This document shows, in pieces, positions 1-10,701 of a stretch of DNA of 64,000 nt. The DNA is taken from the NCBI GenBank assembly GCA_963556145.1, contig OY744473.1, positions 4,526,001 through 4,590,000 on the forward strand. The letters are read 5' to 3'. Made by a program: the position numbers and the translations under genes. Below the pieces are notes generated by a model that saw nothing but the letters and a program-made list of their open reading frames with translations, had not been told where the DNA came from and ran no database searches. Origin of the DNA: Hygrocybe punicea (Eukaryota; Basidiomycota; Agaricomycetes; Agaricales; Hygrophoraceae). Every line of letters starts with the position of its first letter. Within the stretch, counting starts at the first letter, position 1.

Positions 1-510
1 TACTATTATACCATGGGACATTTATTCTACCATTGATTTATCCCATGGGCTGTTTCCATTTCTTCAAATTATATCATGGGACATTTATTCTACCGTAGAT
101 ATATCCCATGGGACATATTACAATACCATCAGGGAGAATGTATATTTTCCTGGGATAAATATCTCAAGCAGGTCTACTATAGCCAGATGGCTATAACATT
201 GTAAATAAAATAGGTAAAATTATGGAAATATTTATGTGCATAGATTAAAAGGCCTAGGGATTGTAATATTATTCCTTGGGATATTTATTTTACCTGAGAA
301 AAGCCCATGGGACATGTAGAATATCCCATGGGATACTTATCTTGTCTTAGAAAACAGCCCATGGGACATAGAACAACCCTTGGGATACTTTCACTATTAC
401 AGAAACAGCCCATGGGACATGAAAAATATTGCTTGGGATATTTATGTTACCCAAGAAAAAGCCCATGGGACACATAAAATATCCCATGGGATATTTACTT
501 TACCCACAAA
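1..510 (+). repeat. Left arm of foldback element A (inverted repeat)
   Basis: Bases 1-510 are the gap-free reverse complement of 1789-2298: paired positions sum to 2299 along the whole length. The arm may extend left of the window. It carries many copies of a short unit built around CCCATGGGA (NcoI-type palindrome CCATGG), spaced roughly 50-60 bp, separated by AT-rich stretches. Small open frames inside it (for example 380-583) only reflect the repeat and are not proposed as genes. Confidence 0.95.
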
Positions 511-1788
511 AAAGCCCATGGGACATATAAAATATCCCTTGGGATACCTTTGTTATTGCAGAAACAGCCCATGGGACATGTGAAATATCCCTTGGGATAT
601 TTACTTTACTCAAAAAAGCCCCAATCTACAGGCTGGTGGGACTGCCTGCTTGCTCAGCATCTGCCAAGTCACAAAATAATAGTGATACCAATGCCACATG
701 TTACATAATTTTAATTTAGCAACCACTCAAAATAGATATACCAAATTAAATAATTATTTTACCTAAATACATGGTATTCTACTTTATCAGGGGAGAGACA
801 GGGAGGTGGAGGAGAGGAGAGGAAAGGGGGGATGGCAGGGGGGATGGCAGGGGGTGGGCAGGGGGAGAAGGGGCAGGAGGTGGATGGACAGCATATAAGC
901 AGGGGGAGAAGGGGCAGGTTAGGAAGGGGGATAAGGGGTAGGAGACAGTCAGGGGGAGAAGGGAAAGGAGGAAAGGGAGGGACTAACAAAAGTACATACC
1001 GGTGTTCCCCTGGTATCCATGCCCCTCCGCGTCCTTGCCCTTGTCCCCGTCCCCATCCTCGTCCTCGTCCTCGTCGTCCCCATCCTGGTCCCCGTCGTCC
1101 TCATTGTCCTCATTGTCCTCATTGTCCACATGCGCGTCTGCTTGTTGCGGTTGCTGCGTTCGCGTTCATTTGGCACGAGGGTGCAGGAAAAAAACCTACA
1201 AGTGTGTTTAAGTAGTCAGTAGAATGAAGAAAAAAGATAAAGAACACTTACCTAGGATGCTCTAGCATCCACACCCGTTGTCGCGTCATTGAAAATGACA
1301 AGTCATGTTGAACTCGCGCGCGAGAATTTCAACCGGAATTTGCCGATATCCCAAACGGGGTCGAGTTGCCATATAGGGAAGGATGGCTGGAATTTCTTAT
1401 TATTATTACATGTACTACAGCACCTCAATGGCCAGGGCAAGACCCTGAAGAGATGTAAGTATGATATACCTACCCCACAGGGAGTTTTTGTATTTTATTC
1501 CATTTTATATGGGGAGATATTCACAATGCATTCTATGCCTCTGCCAAAAATGGACCCTTAAACACCTAACTTTGCGACTACATATCTGAAAAATCTAAAA
1601 TTAATTCTAGGGGTACTAAGGAAGGTGTACATTGTGTTCCAGACAAGTGCCTGGTAGTTGGTGGTACAGGGAATGTGTTGTAGCCAAAATATGATGAACT
1701 TGTCACTCAGATTCAATTCATGATTATGTCTGCTTATATGGACTTTTGATTGTCTAGCCACAATGCAAAGATCCAAATCCTAACTAAC
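511..1788. mobile_element. Spacer and central module of foldback element A
   Basis: Unpaired spacer between the two arms of element A. It holds an AT-rich part (600-780), a polypurine, G-run-rich tract (785-990), a C/T-rich tract with GTCC/GTCCTC repeats (1020-1130), and a module at about 1285-1690. That module is clearly similar to 55780-56160 and to its inverted copy 56394-56710 in element B; shared landmarks are CAACCGG near 1330 and the stretch around CCAGGGCAAGACCCTGAAG. I see no convincing gene. This is the best evidence that A and B belong to one family. Confidence 0.75.
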
Positions 1789-2298
1789 TTTGTGGGTAAA
1801 GTAAATATCCCATGGGATATTTTATGTGTCCCATGGGCTTTTTCTTGGGTAACATAAATATCCCAAGCAATATTTTTCATGTCCCATGGGCTGTTTCTGT
1901 AATAGTGAAAGTATCCCAAGGGTTGTTCTATGTCCCATGGGCTGTTTTCTAAGACAAGATAAGTATCCCATGGGATATTCTACATGTCCCATGGGCTTTT
2001 CTCAGGTAAAATAAATATCCCAAGGAATAATATTACAATCCCTAGGCCTTTTAATCTATGCACATAAATATTTCCATAATTTTACCTATTTTATTTACAA
2101 TGTTATAGCCATCTGGCTATAGTAGACCTGCTTGAGATATTTATCCCAGGAAAATATACATTCTCCCTGATGGTATTGTAATATGTCCCATGGGATATAT
2201 CTACGGTAGAATAAATGTCCCATGATATAATTTGAAGAAATGGAAACAGCCCATGGGATAAATCAATGGTAGAATAAATGTCCCATGGTATAATAGTA
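1789..2298 (-). repeat. Right arm of foldback element A (inverted repeat)
   Basis: Reverse complement of 1-510 without insertion or deletion. The identity of the arms shows either recent formation or continuing conversion between them. Confidence 0.95.
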
Positions 2299-3180
2299 AG
2301 TATCCCATGGGATGTATCTACAGTAGAATAAATGTCCCATGGTATAATTTGAACAAATGGAAATGTCCCATGGGATATATATATGGTAGAATAAATGTTC
2401 CGTGGTATAATTTTAAATATCCCATGGGACATATCTATGGTAAAATAAATGTCCCATGGTATAATTTTAACTATCCCATCAGACATATTTACATTAGAAT
2501 ACATGTCCCCTGGTATAATTTAAAGAAATGGAAATATCCCATGGGATCAATCAATGGTAGAATAAATGTCCCATGGTATAATTGTATGTATCCCATGGGA
2601 CATATCTACAGTAGAATAAATGTCCCATGGGTATAATTTGAACAAATGGAAATGTCCCATGGGATATATTGACGGTAGAATAAATGTCCCATGGTATAAT
2701 ATGAACAAATGGAAACATCCAATGGGCTATATCCACGGTAGAATAAATGTCCCATGGTATAAGTTCAATATAATGGAAGCATCCCATGGAACACATTTAC
2801 ATCCCATGGGAAATATTCATGGTCAAATAAATGTCCTATAGTATATTTCCTCAACATCAAAGTATCCCATGAGAAATATTCATAGTAGACTAAATGTCCC
2901 ATGGGACACATTTGTGTGCCAGTTAGTGTCCCACAGTCTTCTTCTGCATTGGTAACATATCCCTTGGACTAAGATTTGGTAGCTTCTTGAAATATATATT
3001 GTCCCTTACTTTAGCCAAATATAAGCTCTAGAATCCCATGGTACTTATATTTAGACCATGGTTCTCTTTTAAAATTATCCCTTGGGATATTTAATCATCC
3101 GCTGGGCCTCTTTTGAAAGTGTCCCATTTTAGCCTTGGTCTGAAAATATATCCCATGGGTGAAATGTCCCTGGGAAGACC
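2299..3180. repeat. Array of CCATGG-centred degenerate repeats flanking element A
   Basis: The region continues the pattern of arm A: repeated blocks of TAGAATAAATGTCCCATGG followed by TATAATTTgAAcAAATGGAAA-type sequence, at an irregular period of roughly 55-65 bp, decaying toward 3180. Both strands show short open frames with a repeating WDIYSTxDISHG-type translation. These are repeat by-products and not a credible protein. Confidence 0.8.
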
Positions 3181-3237
3181 AGGCCTGGTAGAACACTTAG
3201 ATGGAACACAACATACCATTATGTTACATCTAACTAG

Positions 3238-4520
3238 ATGTACAATAGTGGTGGACTGAAGTGGAACAAGACCAAGTACATCCCCATCCCGAATCAGCCG
3301 GTGCCCTCCATCACCCTCGTCTTCACATCTAACTATGCCACTAAAAAGATGGACAAAGGGCAATACGTCGAACTCTGGTACTACACTAATGAGGGCCTAG
3401 ATGAGGCCATGCAAGCACATGCCACAGTCGATGATGATGCCATGGTGATGGCACGGAAACCTGATGGCTCGACATCCTGGGTACCTGCTGCCGCTGCCAG
3501 AGACTCCAACAAGGCCCTCGATGACAGGGACATCAAGCCGTCCCCTGGATGATCCTCGCCATGGAGGAGGCCGACTGGCCAGCTGATCACGTGGCCATGT
3601 TCGCCTCCTTCTGGGGCAAGCTTCAGATCCATGAGATGCGGTCCTCCCACAACCCCCTTGACCAGAAGGCCCTGCTCTTATACCAGGCTAGACAACGACG
3701 GCTATGGCACCTCACCATCCCCTCACCCCGCGGTGCCTACAACATCTCCATAATAGATGAATCCATCTTGCGTAAAACCAAAGAAGAGGTTTATTGGGAA
3801 GATCGAAAGCATAAAGACAATACCAGGGACTTCCGTGTGAGTCCCCCCTTCTTCCGTCTAATGATAGATCACTTGCTGACTGTTGCCCCCCCGATTTCCC
3901 TCTGCCATTATCCATTGAAAATGACAACATTCACCTTCCTTTGCATCACGCATGCCTCCTCTTTGCTCCATGCATGCCCCTTATTTGCTCCATGCATGCC
4001 ACACACTTGCTCCATGCATGCTCTCCGCACCTGCACCCTACGCATCCATGCACTCAGGCTGACCAGGACATTAGTTCAGCCCACAGTACCACTGCCAACG
4101 TCTCCCCCTCCAGACGGAGCCGAGCACAAGCAGTTAACCGATGCTCGCAGGAGGTCTGGGTCTCCACCCCGGCCTCGTGACAGCTGAGGATGTCCGGAAA
4201 AGAAGTCGGATTTTTGGGCAGGTGCAGGCAGTGGCAGCTACTCTGCCTGCACCGTATGCCTGGGTCACAACCCCCACAGAATCGTGGAATGCGCCACAAC
4301 GCATACCTGGGATGGACTCCACCTCGCGCTTGCACAGCGTGTCAACAAGTCCCTCGTACTCCACGATGGCCACCCCATCTGTGTCGACTTCCAACGCGTG
4401 GCCAGCTGCACCAGCACCTGCCATGACAATCGTCACCTCTGCTCCGGATGTGGTCATACCACTCATGGCACACAAAGCTGTCCTCAAGCGCAGAAGGCAT
4501 CAAGCCCTCACTCCCTATAA
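3238..4520 (+). pseudogene. DIRS-like retrotransposon 1, gag-like ORF (broken)
   Basis: The first ORF of a tyrosine-recombinase retroelement, similar to the gag-like proteins common in Agaricomycete DIRS-like elements. The first segment (3238-3552) runs into a second frame (3549-4520), suggesting one frameshift. The second frame contains a motif AL-LLYQARQRRLWH at about 3670-3710 and a C-terminal cysteine/histidine cluster at 4240-4510 (CTVCLGH ... C-x3-C ... CSGCGHTTHG-x2-C), a zinc-knuckle-like domain that probably binds nucleic acid. One in-frame TGA lies at 4185-4187. An internal ATGCAT-containing minisatellite (3945-4035) has expanded the middle of the protein. Gag proteins of this type would package element RNA in the cytoplasm. 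Confidence 0.7.
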
Positions 4521-6345
4521 ACCGGATGCTTGGGAAGCACTACTCCATTCAAATAACATCTGGCCTCACTATGATCACCTCCCTCAAAGTATGCGATACG
4601 GTTTCAATCTTGAGATACCCACCATTTCATGCACCCAAGCCCCACCCAACAAAGACTCCATCATTGAACATAGTTCCGAATTCCAAAAAATCATATCCAA
4701 AGAGCTGTCCAAAGGCTGATACCTGGGCCCCTTTTCTCAGTCAACTCTCGAGATGCTCATTGGCCCCTTCCAGACGGCCCCCTTTGGCATCATACCCAAA
4801 CCGGGCCGACCGAATCACTTCCGCAACATACAAAACTATTCGTTCCCTCATAAGACCTCACCAAAATTCCCGAGCCCCTCTATCAACTCCCAGATCGACT
4901 CAGGCCGCTTCCCCAGCACCTGGGGGACTTTCTCAATTGTCTCCTTACTCATCTCACGCCTTCCCCCTGGCTCTCAGGCAGCCACGAGAGACATGGCAGA
5001 GGCATACCGGACGATCCCCCTGCACCCCTCCCAATGGTTAGGTGTTGTTGTCCGACTCGCTGCCGACGAATTCTGCATCGACACTGCCACCTGCTTTGGG
5101 GTTGCACCATCAGCTGGAGTGTATGGCTCTGTCAGTGATGCAGGAACCAAGCTATTCCATTGCCATGGGATGGCACCCCTCTCCAAATGGGTTGACGACC
5201 ACATCTTCTTCTGGATCCTTCGAGAGCGCCTCCAGGAATACAACATGCGCCGCAGAGACTGGCATGCAGACATTGCCCCCCGTGGCCGACATCACGATGG
5301 TGGATGCCTCTGGTTTGGTGGTAGAGTTTTCCCCGATGGCACCCTTGAAGAATTTGACGAAGACTGCTCTTCCCCCTGCCTCGACTTATCATCGTGCTGC
5401 TCCTCTGAGGACCAACGCTTCACCTACAACTTCGATGACATTGATCGCCTATCCGACCAGCTTGGTATCCCCTGGGAGAAATCCAAGGACCTGCCCTTCA
5501 CTTCAACCATGACATTCATTGGCCTGGATTGGAACCTGGAAACACTCACGGTCTCCCTTCCACCAAAGAAGAAGACCAAATACCTCACGTCGATCCATGA
5601 ATGGGAGTGCTCGCCTACCCACATCCTTGGCGATGTACAAAAAATCTACGGAAAGCTCCTTCATGCATCCCTGGTGGTCCCTCCAGGCCATGCCTACCTC
5701 ACTGGCCTGGAGAACATGCTTGGCATCTATGGTGACTGTCCTCTCATGCCACACCATGCTGACCAAACGATTTGTGGAGACCTGCAATGGTGGCGTGCCA
5801 AGCTGGCCCAACCCTTCCTTGGCCGGACAATCCCAAGCCCTGTCCACCTCACAAACCCCGACGCCTTCTCAGATGCCAGTTCGGGCATTGGCATTGGAAT
5901 CGTCATTGCTGGCCGCTGGCATGCTTGGCGCCTCATTCCAGGATGGAAGACCCTTGATGGTAAATGCGACATCGGCTGGGTGGAGGCCCTGGGATTCAAA
6001 CTCCTCATTCGATCAGTCGCCCAGTCTGTGACAACTGGCCAGCATTTTGAATTATTCGGGGACAACATGGGAGTCATTGAAGGCTGGCCAAACGGCCGCA
6101 GCAGGAATGCAGCCATCAACGACATCTTTAAACGCATCCACGACTTCATTGAGTCTTGTGATTCCATTATCTCGATCCACGCAACCTACATCCCCAGCAA
6201 ATTCAACCCAGCTGATGGCCCCTCATGGGGCATATATCCTCCCGACCACCTCCTCTTACCCCCCATTGAAATACCTGCCGGTCTCGACCAGTTCATCATT
6301 GATGCGACCCTACCATATTCAGACACTGAGCTCAAGCTGCTCTGA
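4519..6345 (+). pseudogene. DIRS-like retrotransposon 1, reverse transcriptase-RNase H ORF
   Basis: One frame carries an RT and RNase H domain. The RT active site appears as KWVDDH at about 5190-5205, the FxDD-type box. RNase H-like acidic residues appear as FSDAS (about 5868), VEAL (5980), FGDNMG (6055) and the NPAD box (6210). The reaction would be synthesis of element cDNA from RNA. The only break in the main frame is a TGA at 4717-4719, between residues matching the family sequence on both sides, so the ORF is effectively 4519-6345 with one nonsense codon. The terminal TGA at 6343-6345 also looks like a mutated Arg codon, because family-like sequence continues in frame to another TGA at 6472-6474. 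No methyltransferase domain was seen. Confidence 0.85.
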
Positions 6346-6499
6346 GAGGGCCGATACCCCAAAGCAACCGCAAAGCTCATTGCAAATTCTCTCAGGAATC
6401 CTGGTCCCCCACACAAACAGCCCACCAACTTTGAGACTGATCTGCAAGCCCTCCGAGGCCAATGGTCTGGTTGATCCACCCTTCAATCCCCCCCCAGCC

Positions 6500-7654
6500 C
6501 CAGTTCCTTCTAGGCCACAACCATATCGACTTGGGTTGGCCCCTCTTGCCTCACCGCTTCATCCTCACTGCCTTGCCCATGACCATCTCTGGCTATGGGT
6601 CCCAGCTCAGACACGTATGACACATGATGCTAACGGACACACTCTCCACATCACTGACACTGACCTAGACCGAATTCTAGAGGTCATTGGTGTATCCTGG
6701 GCTCAAGGCACTCAGGCTGGATACAGTGCAGGACTTCTTGCATTTCACCGGTTCTGTGATCTCCGCAGTATTCCTGAACCTCAACGATGTCCAGCTGGGC
6801 CTGTCCTAGTCCTCGCCTTCATTGCTAACTGCACTGGAGCTTACTCTGGAAAGACTCTGGCCAATTATGTCTTCACTGTCCGTGCATGGCACATTCTCCA
6901 TGGCCAGCCATGGTGCACCAATCACCCAGAGATAAAAGCGGCCCTGGATGGTGCCATTTCCCTCACTCCCCCCACATCCATTCGTGCCAAGAGGGAACCC
7001 ATCACCACCCAATTCCTAGCAATGGCCAAGGACGAACTGGACCTAACGCTCCCTTTCGATGCTGCCTTCTATGCTTGCCTCATGACCGCCTTTTATTCCG
7101 TATCTCGCCTTGGTGAACTTACTGTTCCCACGTTAAAAGCCTTCAATCCTGACCTACATGTCAAACACTCTGACATGACTTGGCGGAAAGATCACAACAA
7201 TCTCAAAGTATCAGTTTTCCACATCCCAGTCACCAAGACTTCACGAGAAGGTGAAGATATATACTGGTCGATGCAACCAGGCCCATCAGATCCAGAGGCC
7301 GCCATCAATAACCACTTTGGCATTGACAACCCATCCCCAGCTGATCGTTTATTTGCATGGCGCCACCCTCAAGGACTCTGACCTCTCATGTGATCAGCTT
7401 TTATATCATGCCTGAAGGATATCAGCAAAGCACTGAAAATACCTCCCTTCCAGGGACATGGGATCCGTATTGGAGCCACACTCGAACTCCTACTATGAGG
7501 TGTTCCCTTTGAGGTGGTAAAAACCATTGGTTGCTGGACCACTGGCGCATTCCTAACATACCTACGCCAACACACCATAGTCATGGCCCCATATATGCAG
7601 GGAACGCCAATCCTGGAACCCTTCCTGCGCTATGCAATGCCACCTCCCCGCTAG
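6500..7654 (+). pseudogene. DIRS-like retrotransposon 1, tyrosine recombinase (nonsense-mutated)
   Basis: This is a tyrosine recombinase replacing the DDE integrase of LTR elements. In one continuous frame the catalytic boxes are visible: Arg in SRLGEL (about 7106), Lys in PVTKTS (7233), H-x-x-R as HGIR (7456-7467), and Tyr in TYLRQH (7556). The SAM-like core-binding domain lies at about 6640-6900. The frame stays intact to a TAG at 7652 except for three TGA codons (7379, 7391, 7496). All catalytic residues remain, so loss of function is by nonsense only. The enzyme would integrate a circular cDNA by site-specific recombination without target duplication. Confidence 0.85.
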
Positions 7655-8400
7655 AACTGTGAGTAACTCACCCATCTCCTAATCATTGGGAGTCCACTTT
7701 GCTTAACGCGTCGCTGGGCTCCTAATATCTGGGAGTCGCAGCTCATTTGACTTCTCGATTAGGACTGGACACTGTTTTCGAGTTTGAAAAAACCCCTTCC
7801 TGTTTTTTCCCCAAAAACTGAGTTTCTCGCTATACCACAAATTTGTTTCTTGTAACCACTTCCAAAACAAATTCCTTCTGCCAGAAACTTTGCCTGCACG
7901 GACATAGAGTAACAAATTTACGTTCATAGCATTTCCATCTGGTAATTGTCTTGATCTCTTTTTGTTTCCAAAGGCATGTCAGAGTTGAGAGATCTCTGAG
8001 GATGTAACGTGTTTCTTTGTAAGTAGCATCATATCTGGGGTAAGAGTGGATGTAATAGTCATTGGGAAAAACTATTAACTGTAGAGTTGATAATGGATAT
8101 GAGTGGGAATATGAAAGAGTTATTGATGAACCCTGTTCCTCGTGGTGGGCTCCAATTTCTGTTTTGCATGGGAAGTGTTTGAACAAATCCACACTAAGGG
8201 TTTCCGGAGCTGTAGATAAGGGTTTCCTTGCATGTCAATTGTATAGATAAGGGTTTCATGTATGTCCTATGCATGGATAAGGATTTCCTGTGTGTCCTAT
8301 ATGCAGATGGGAACATTCCAGTATGAATGGTCCTTGTAATGTGATGTGTGCTGTAGGGATGGTGACTAGTGACAGCATATTACTATGTTTTGATCCGAAT
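7655..8400. other. Noncoding stretch after DIRS element 1
   Basis: Just after the recombinase stop is a near-repeat of CTCCTAATnnnTGGGAGTC at 7676-7694 and 7720-7738. This small repeated hairpin-like motif may belong to the 3' terminal repeat system of the DIRS element. The rest (7745-8400) shows no supported gene. A minor tandem motif, AAGGGTTTCCTTGCATGTC-like, repeats at 8190-8290. Confidence 0.5.
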
Positions 8401-8404
8401 CCTT

Positions 8405-8525
8405 TTTGGATCATGACACCAGGCAGCTCTTTTGTCATCTAATCATTCACCTGCACCCAACTGGGCACAGGTGAGCAAAAGAAAATGTCATTGCAATCTG
8501 CATGTATTACATTCAGATTAGATGC
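8405..8525 (+). repeat. Outer inverted repeat of element C (left)
   Basis: This segment is about 85-90% identical to the reverse complement of 14530-14640. Shared landmarks include CACCTGCACCCAACTGG and AGCAAAAGAAAATGTCATTG. Together with the inner palindrome this marks 8.4-14.65 kb as one composite foldback element. Confidence 0.8.
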
Positions 8526-8679
8526 CAAAGGATAAATTTAATAAATACCTTTTGCACAGACTTTGTGAACCTCGCTTGCCAATGCGCCACCACGATTTTT
8601 GTGAGTTGTCGTGCTTTGAGCCCATATGTTTTGAGGAGACCATCTTGTATTGCGGCAAAAAAGTCCTATACTACCCCAG

Positions 8680-10306
8680 CCCATGACATGACTTATCCTG
8701 TGTTTGACTGGGCAACTAAGGTTGACAATGTTATGTTTGAGATGGGCCAGCCGATCTGGGCCGAGAAAAGCTTATTGTTAGGTACTTGACGGCGCAACTC
8801 AGGAATGTCATAGTTATGGTGTTAGATGGGTGGGCCGAGGTTTGAGCCAGAATATTGTTACCCATGTGAGACCGTTGGGCCAATGTTCTTTGGGGGGTAT
8901 TGTGACCCATCTCAGACCGTTGGGCTGAGGTTCTATGGGGGTATTGTTACCCGTCTCAGACCGTTGGGCCGATGTTCGGTGGGTATTTTGACCCATCTCA
9001 GACCGTTGGGCTGATGTTCTTCGGGGGGTATTGTGACCCGTCTCAGACCGTTGGGCCGAGGTTCTATGGGGGTATTGTTACTCATGTAATCTACTCCAGC
9101 CAATGCAATATCATTGATACCCTTCATTGCAGTTGGCATTGGCATCAGTGTTTGCATCGGCATTGGTGTTTGCATCAGCATTGGTATTCACTGCAGCATC
9201 GGATTGGCATTTGCATTGGCATCGGTGTTCCCATTGGCTTCGGTGGTCACATCAGCTTCCGTGGTCACATCGGCTTCCGTGCTCACATCGGCTTCGGTGT
9301 TCACATCGGTGTTTGCATCGGCATCAGTGTTCACTGCAGCATCGGCATTGGTGTTCACTGCAGCATCGGCGTTGGTGTTCACTGCAGCATCGGCATTGGT
9401 GTTCACTGCAGCATCAGCATTTCCATCAGCATCGATGTTTGCATCAGCATCGGTGTTTGCATCGGCGACAGTGTTCACTGCAGCATCAGCATTTGCATTG
9501 GCGTCGGTGTTCCCATCGGCATCAGTATTCACATCGGCATCAGTGTTCACATTGGCATTGGCATTTCCATTAGCATCAGTGTTCACATCAGCATCAGTGT
9601 CAGCGTGAGGTTCAACTGAAGAGCTAATGCCGATGTTGATGTCGAAGTTTTTTTGGCATTTGTTTCTAACATGTAAAATACCGCCGAAATGCTCATGGAA
9701 CTGTTGCTAGTCATAGAATACATCGTCTACTAACTATCTCTCAGCCAATGTAAGCTGGCTGGACCCATGGTTCAACTGCAAAACTAACACGGAGGTTGAT
9801 GCCGATTTCTTTGGCATTTGTTTGCAACATGTAAAATACCACCTGAATGCTCATGTAACTGTTGATATTGGCATTGAGATCAACTGAAACAGTGTTTTAC
9901 ATATTTTTAACAGGAACATTGAGATCAATGTGGACCTTCATGTTGATCTCGGTGTTGACTTCAGCTTTGACCTCGGTGTTGACATCGGCATTGACATTGG
10001 TGCTGACCTTGGCATTGACCTTGGCATTGAACTCAATGTTTTCTCAGCCTACATATCCAATAAATCACTAAAGTCATGAAGTTTGTGCATCTGATTCCAA
10101 TCCAAATTCCAGATCTGCTCCATTTGAGCACCACTGGAACCAGTTCCAGTTCCAGAAAGCCACACGCTACTGCAAAACCTGTTCCTCCTTCACTTCTCAC
10201 TGAATTGACAGAATTGAGCATTTAAAATTGAACAAGTCATCATAGCGACAGAGCAATTTGTATTGCACTCGTATTTGAGTACACTGAGTACCAGTACAAT
10301 ATCACC
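8680..10306 (+). repeat. Left arm of giant palindrome C
   Basis: The reverse complement of about 10689-12245. From 9608 inward the pairing is gap-free (paired positions sum to 20995). Further out the arms differ by a net 66 bp inside a minisatellite. Contents outside-in: a repeat with CAGACCGTTGGGC units (8860-9070), a 24-bp minisatellite with CTGCAG (9110-9610), and unique sequence. Open frames here in several phases are repeat by-products. Confidence 0.95.
9110..9615. repeat. 24-bp CTGCAG/CATCGGCATTGGTGTTC minisatellite (left arm)
   Basis: Tandem and interspersed 6-, 12- and 24-bp units of the type GCATCGGCATTGGTGTTCAC, with PstI sites. Unit length is a multiple of three, so several frames stay open; the minus strand reads as an NADAAVNT repeat. 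The inverted copy at 11390-11810 has fewer units, which accounts for the 66-bp arm-length difference. Confidence 0.85.
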
Positions 10307-10506
10307 NNNNNNNNNNNNNNNNNNNNNNNNNNNNNNNNNNNNNNNNNNNNNNNNNNNNNNNNNNNNNNNNNNNNNNNNNNNNNNNNNNNNNNNNNNNNNN
10401 NNNNNNNNNNNNNNNNNNNNNNNNNNNNNNNNNNNNNNNNNNNNNNNNNNNNNNNNNNNNNNNNNNNNNNNNNNNNNNNNNNNNNNNNNNNNNNNNNNNN
10501 NNNNNN
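10307..10506. other. Assembly gap of 200 N inside palindrome C
   Basis: Exactly 200 N. The 13 bp before the gap (10294-10306) and the 13 bp after it (10507-10519) are the same, GTACAATATCACC. Arm pairing sums to 20995 outside the gap and 21208 inside it, a jump of 213 = 200 + 13. The gap is therefore fictitious and the contigs overlap by 13 bp. Confidence 0.95.
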
Positions 10507-10701
10507 GTACAATATCACCAAATCGCAAAATGTTGATACATACCATTGACTATGGTACTTCCCCAGAACTCACAAACCCCCTACCCTCAGGTAATACAGG
10601 ACCTACCAATGTGTCTGTTGAGGGTAGGGGGTTTGTGAGTTCTGGGGAAGTACCATAGTCAATGGTATGTATCAACATTTTGCGATTTGGTGATATTGTA
10701 C
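10507..10701. repeat. Centre of palindrome C: perfect hairpin with 29-nt loop
   Basis: 10507-10589 pairs with 10619-10701 without visible mismatch; 10590-10618 is the loop. After closing the false gap this is the apex of a hairpin with arms of about 1.5 kb. Confidence 0.95.

Noticed and set aside
5727..6167. Minus-strand ORF opposite DIRS 1 RNase H
   Set aside because: Shadow of the RT-RNase H frame, which shows the catalytic motifs.
8972..9619. IGVHCSIG-repeat protein or its antisense NADAAVNT repeat as a gene
   Set aside because: It is a 24-bp minisatellite lying in a palindrome arm, with mirrored equivalents in the other arm and variable unit number.
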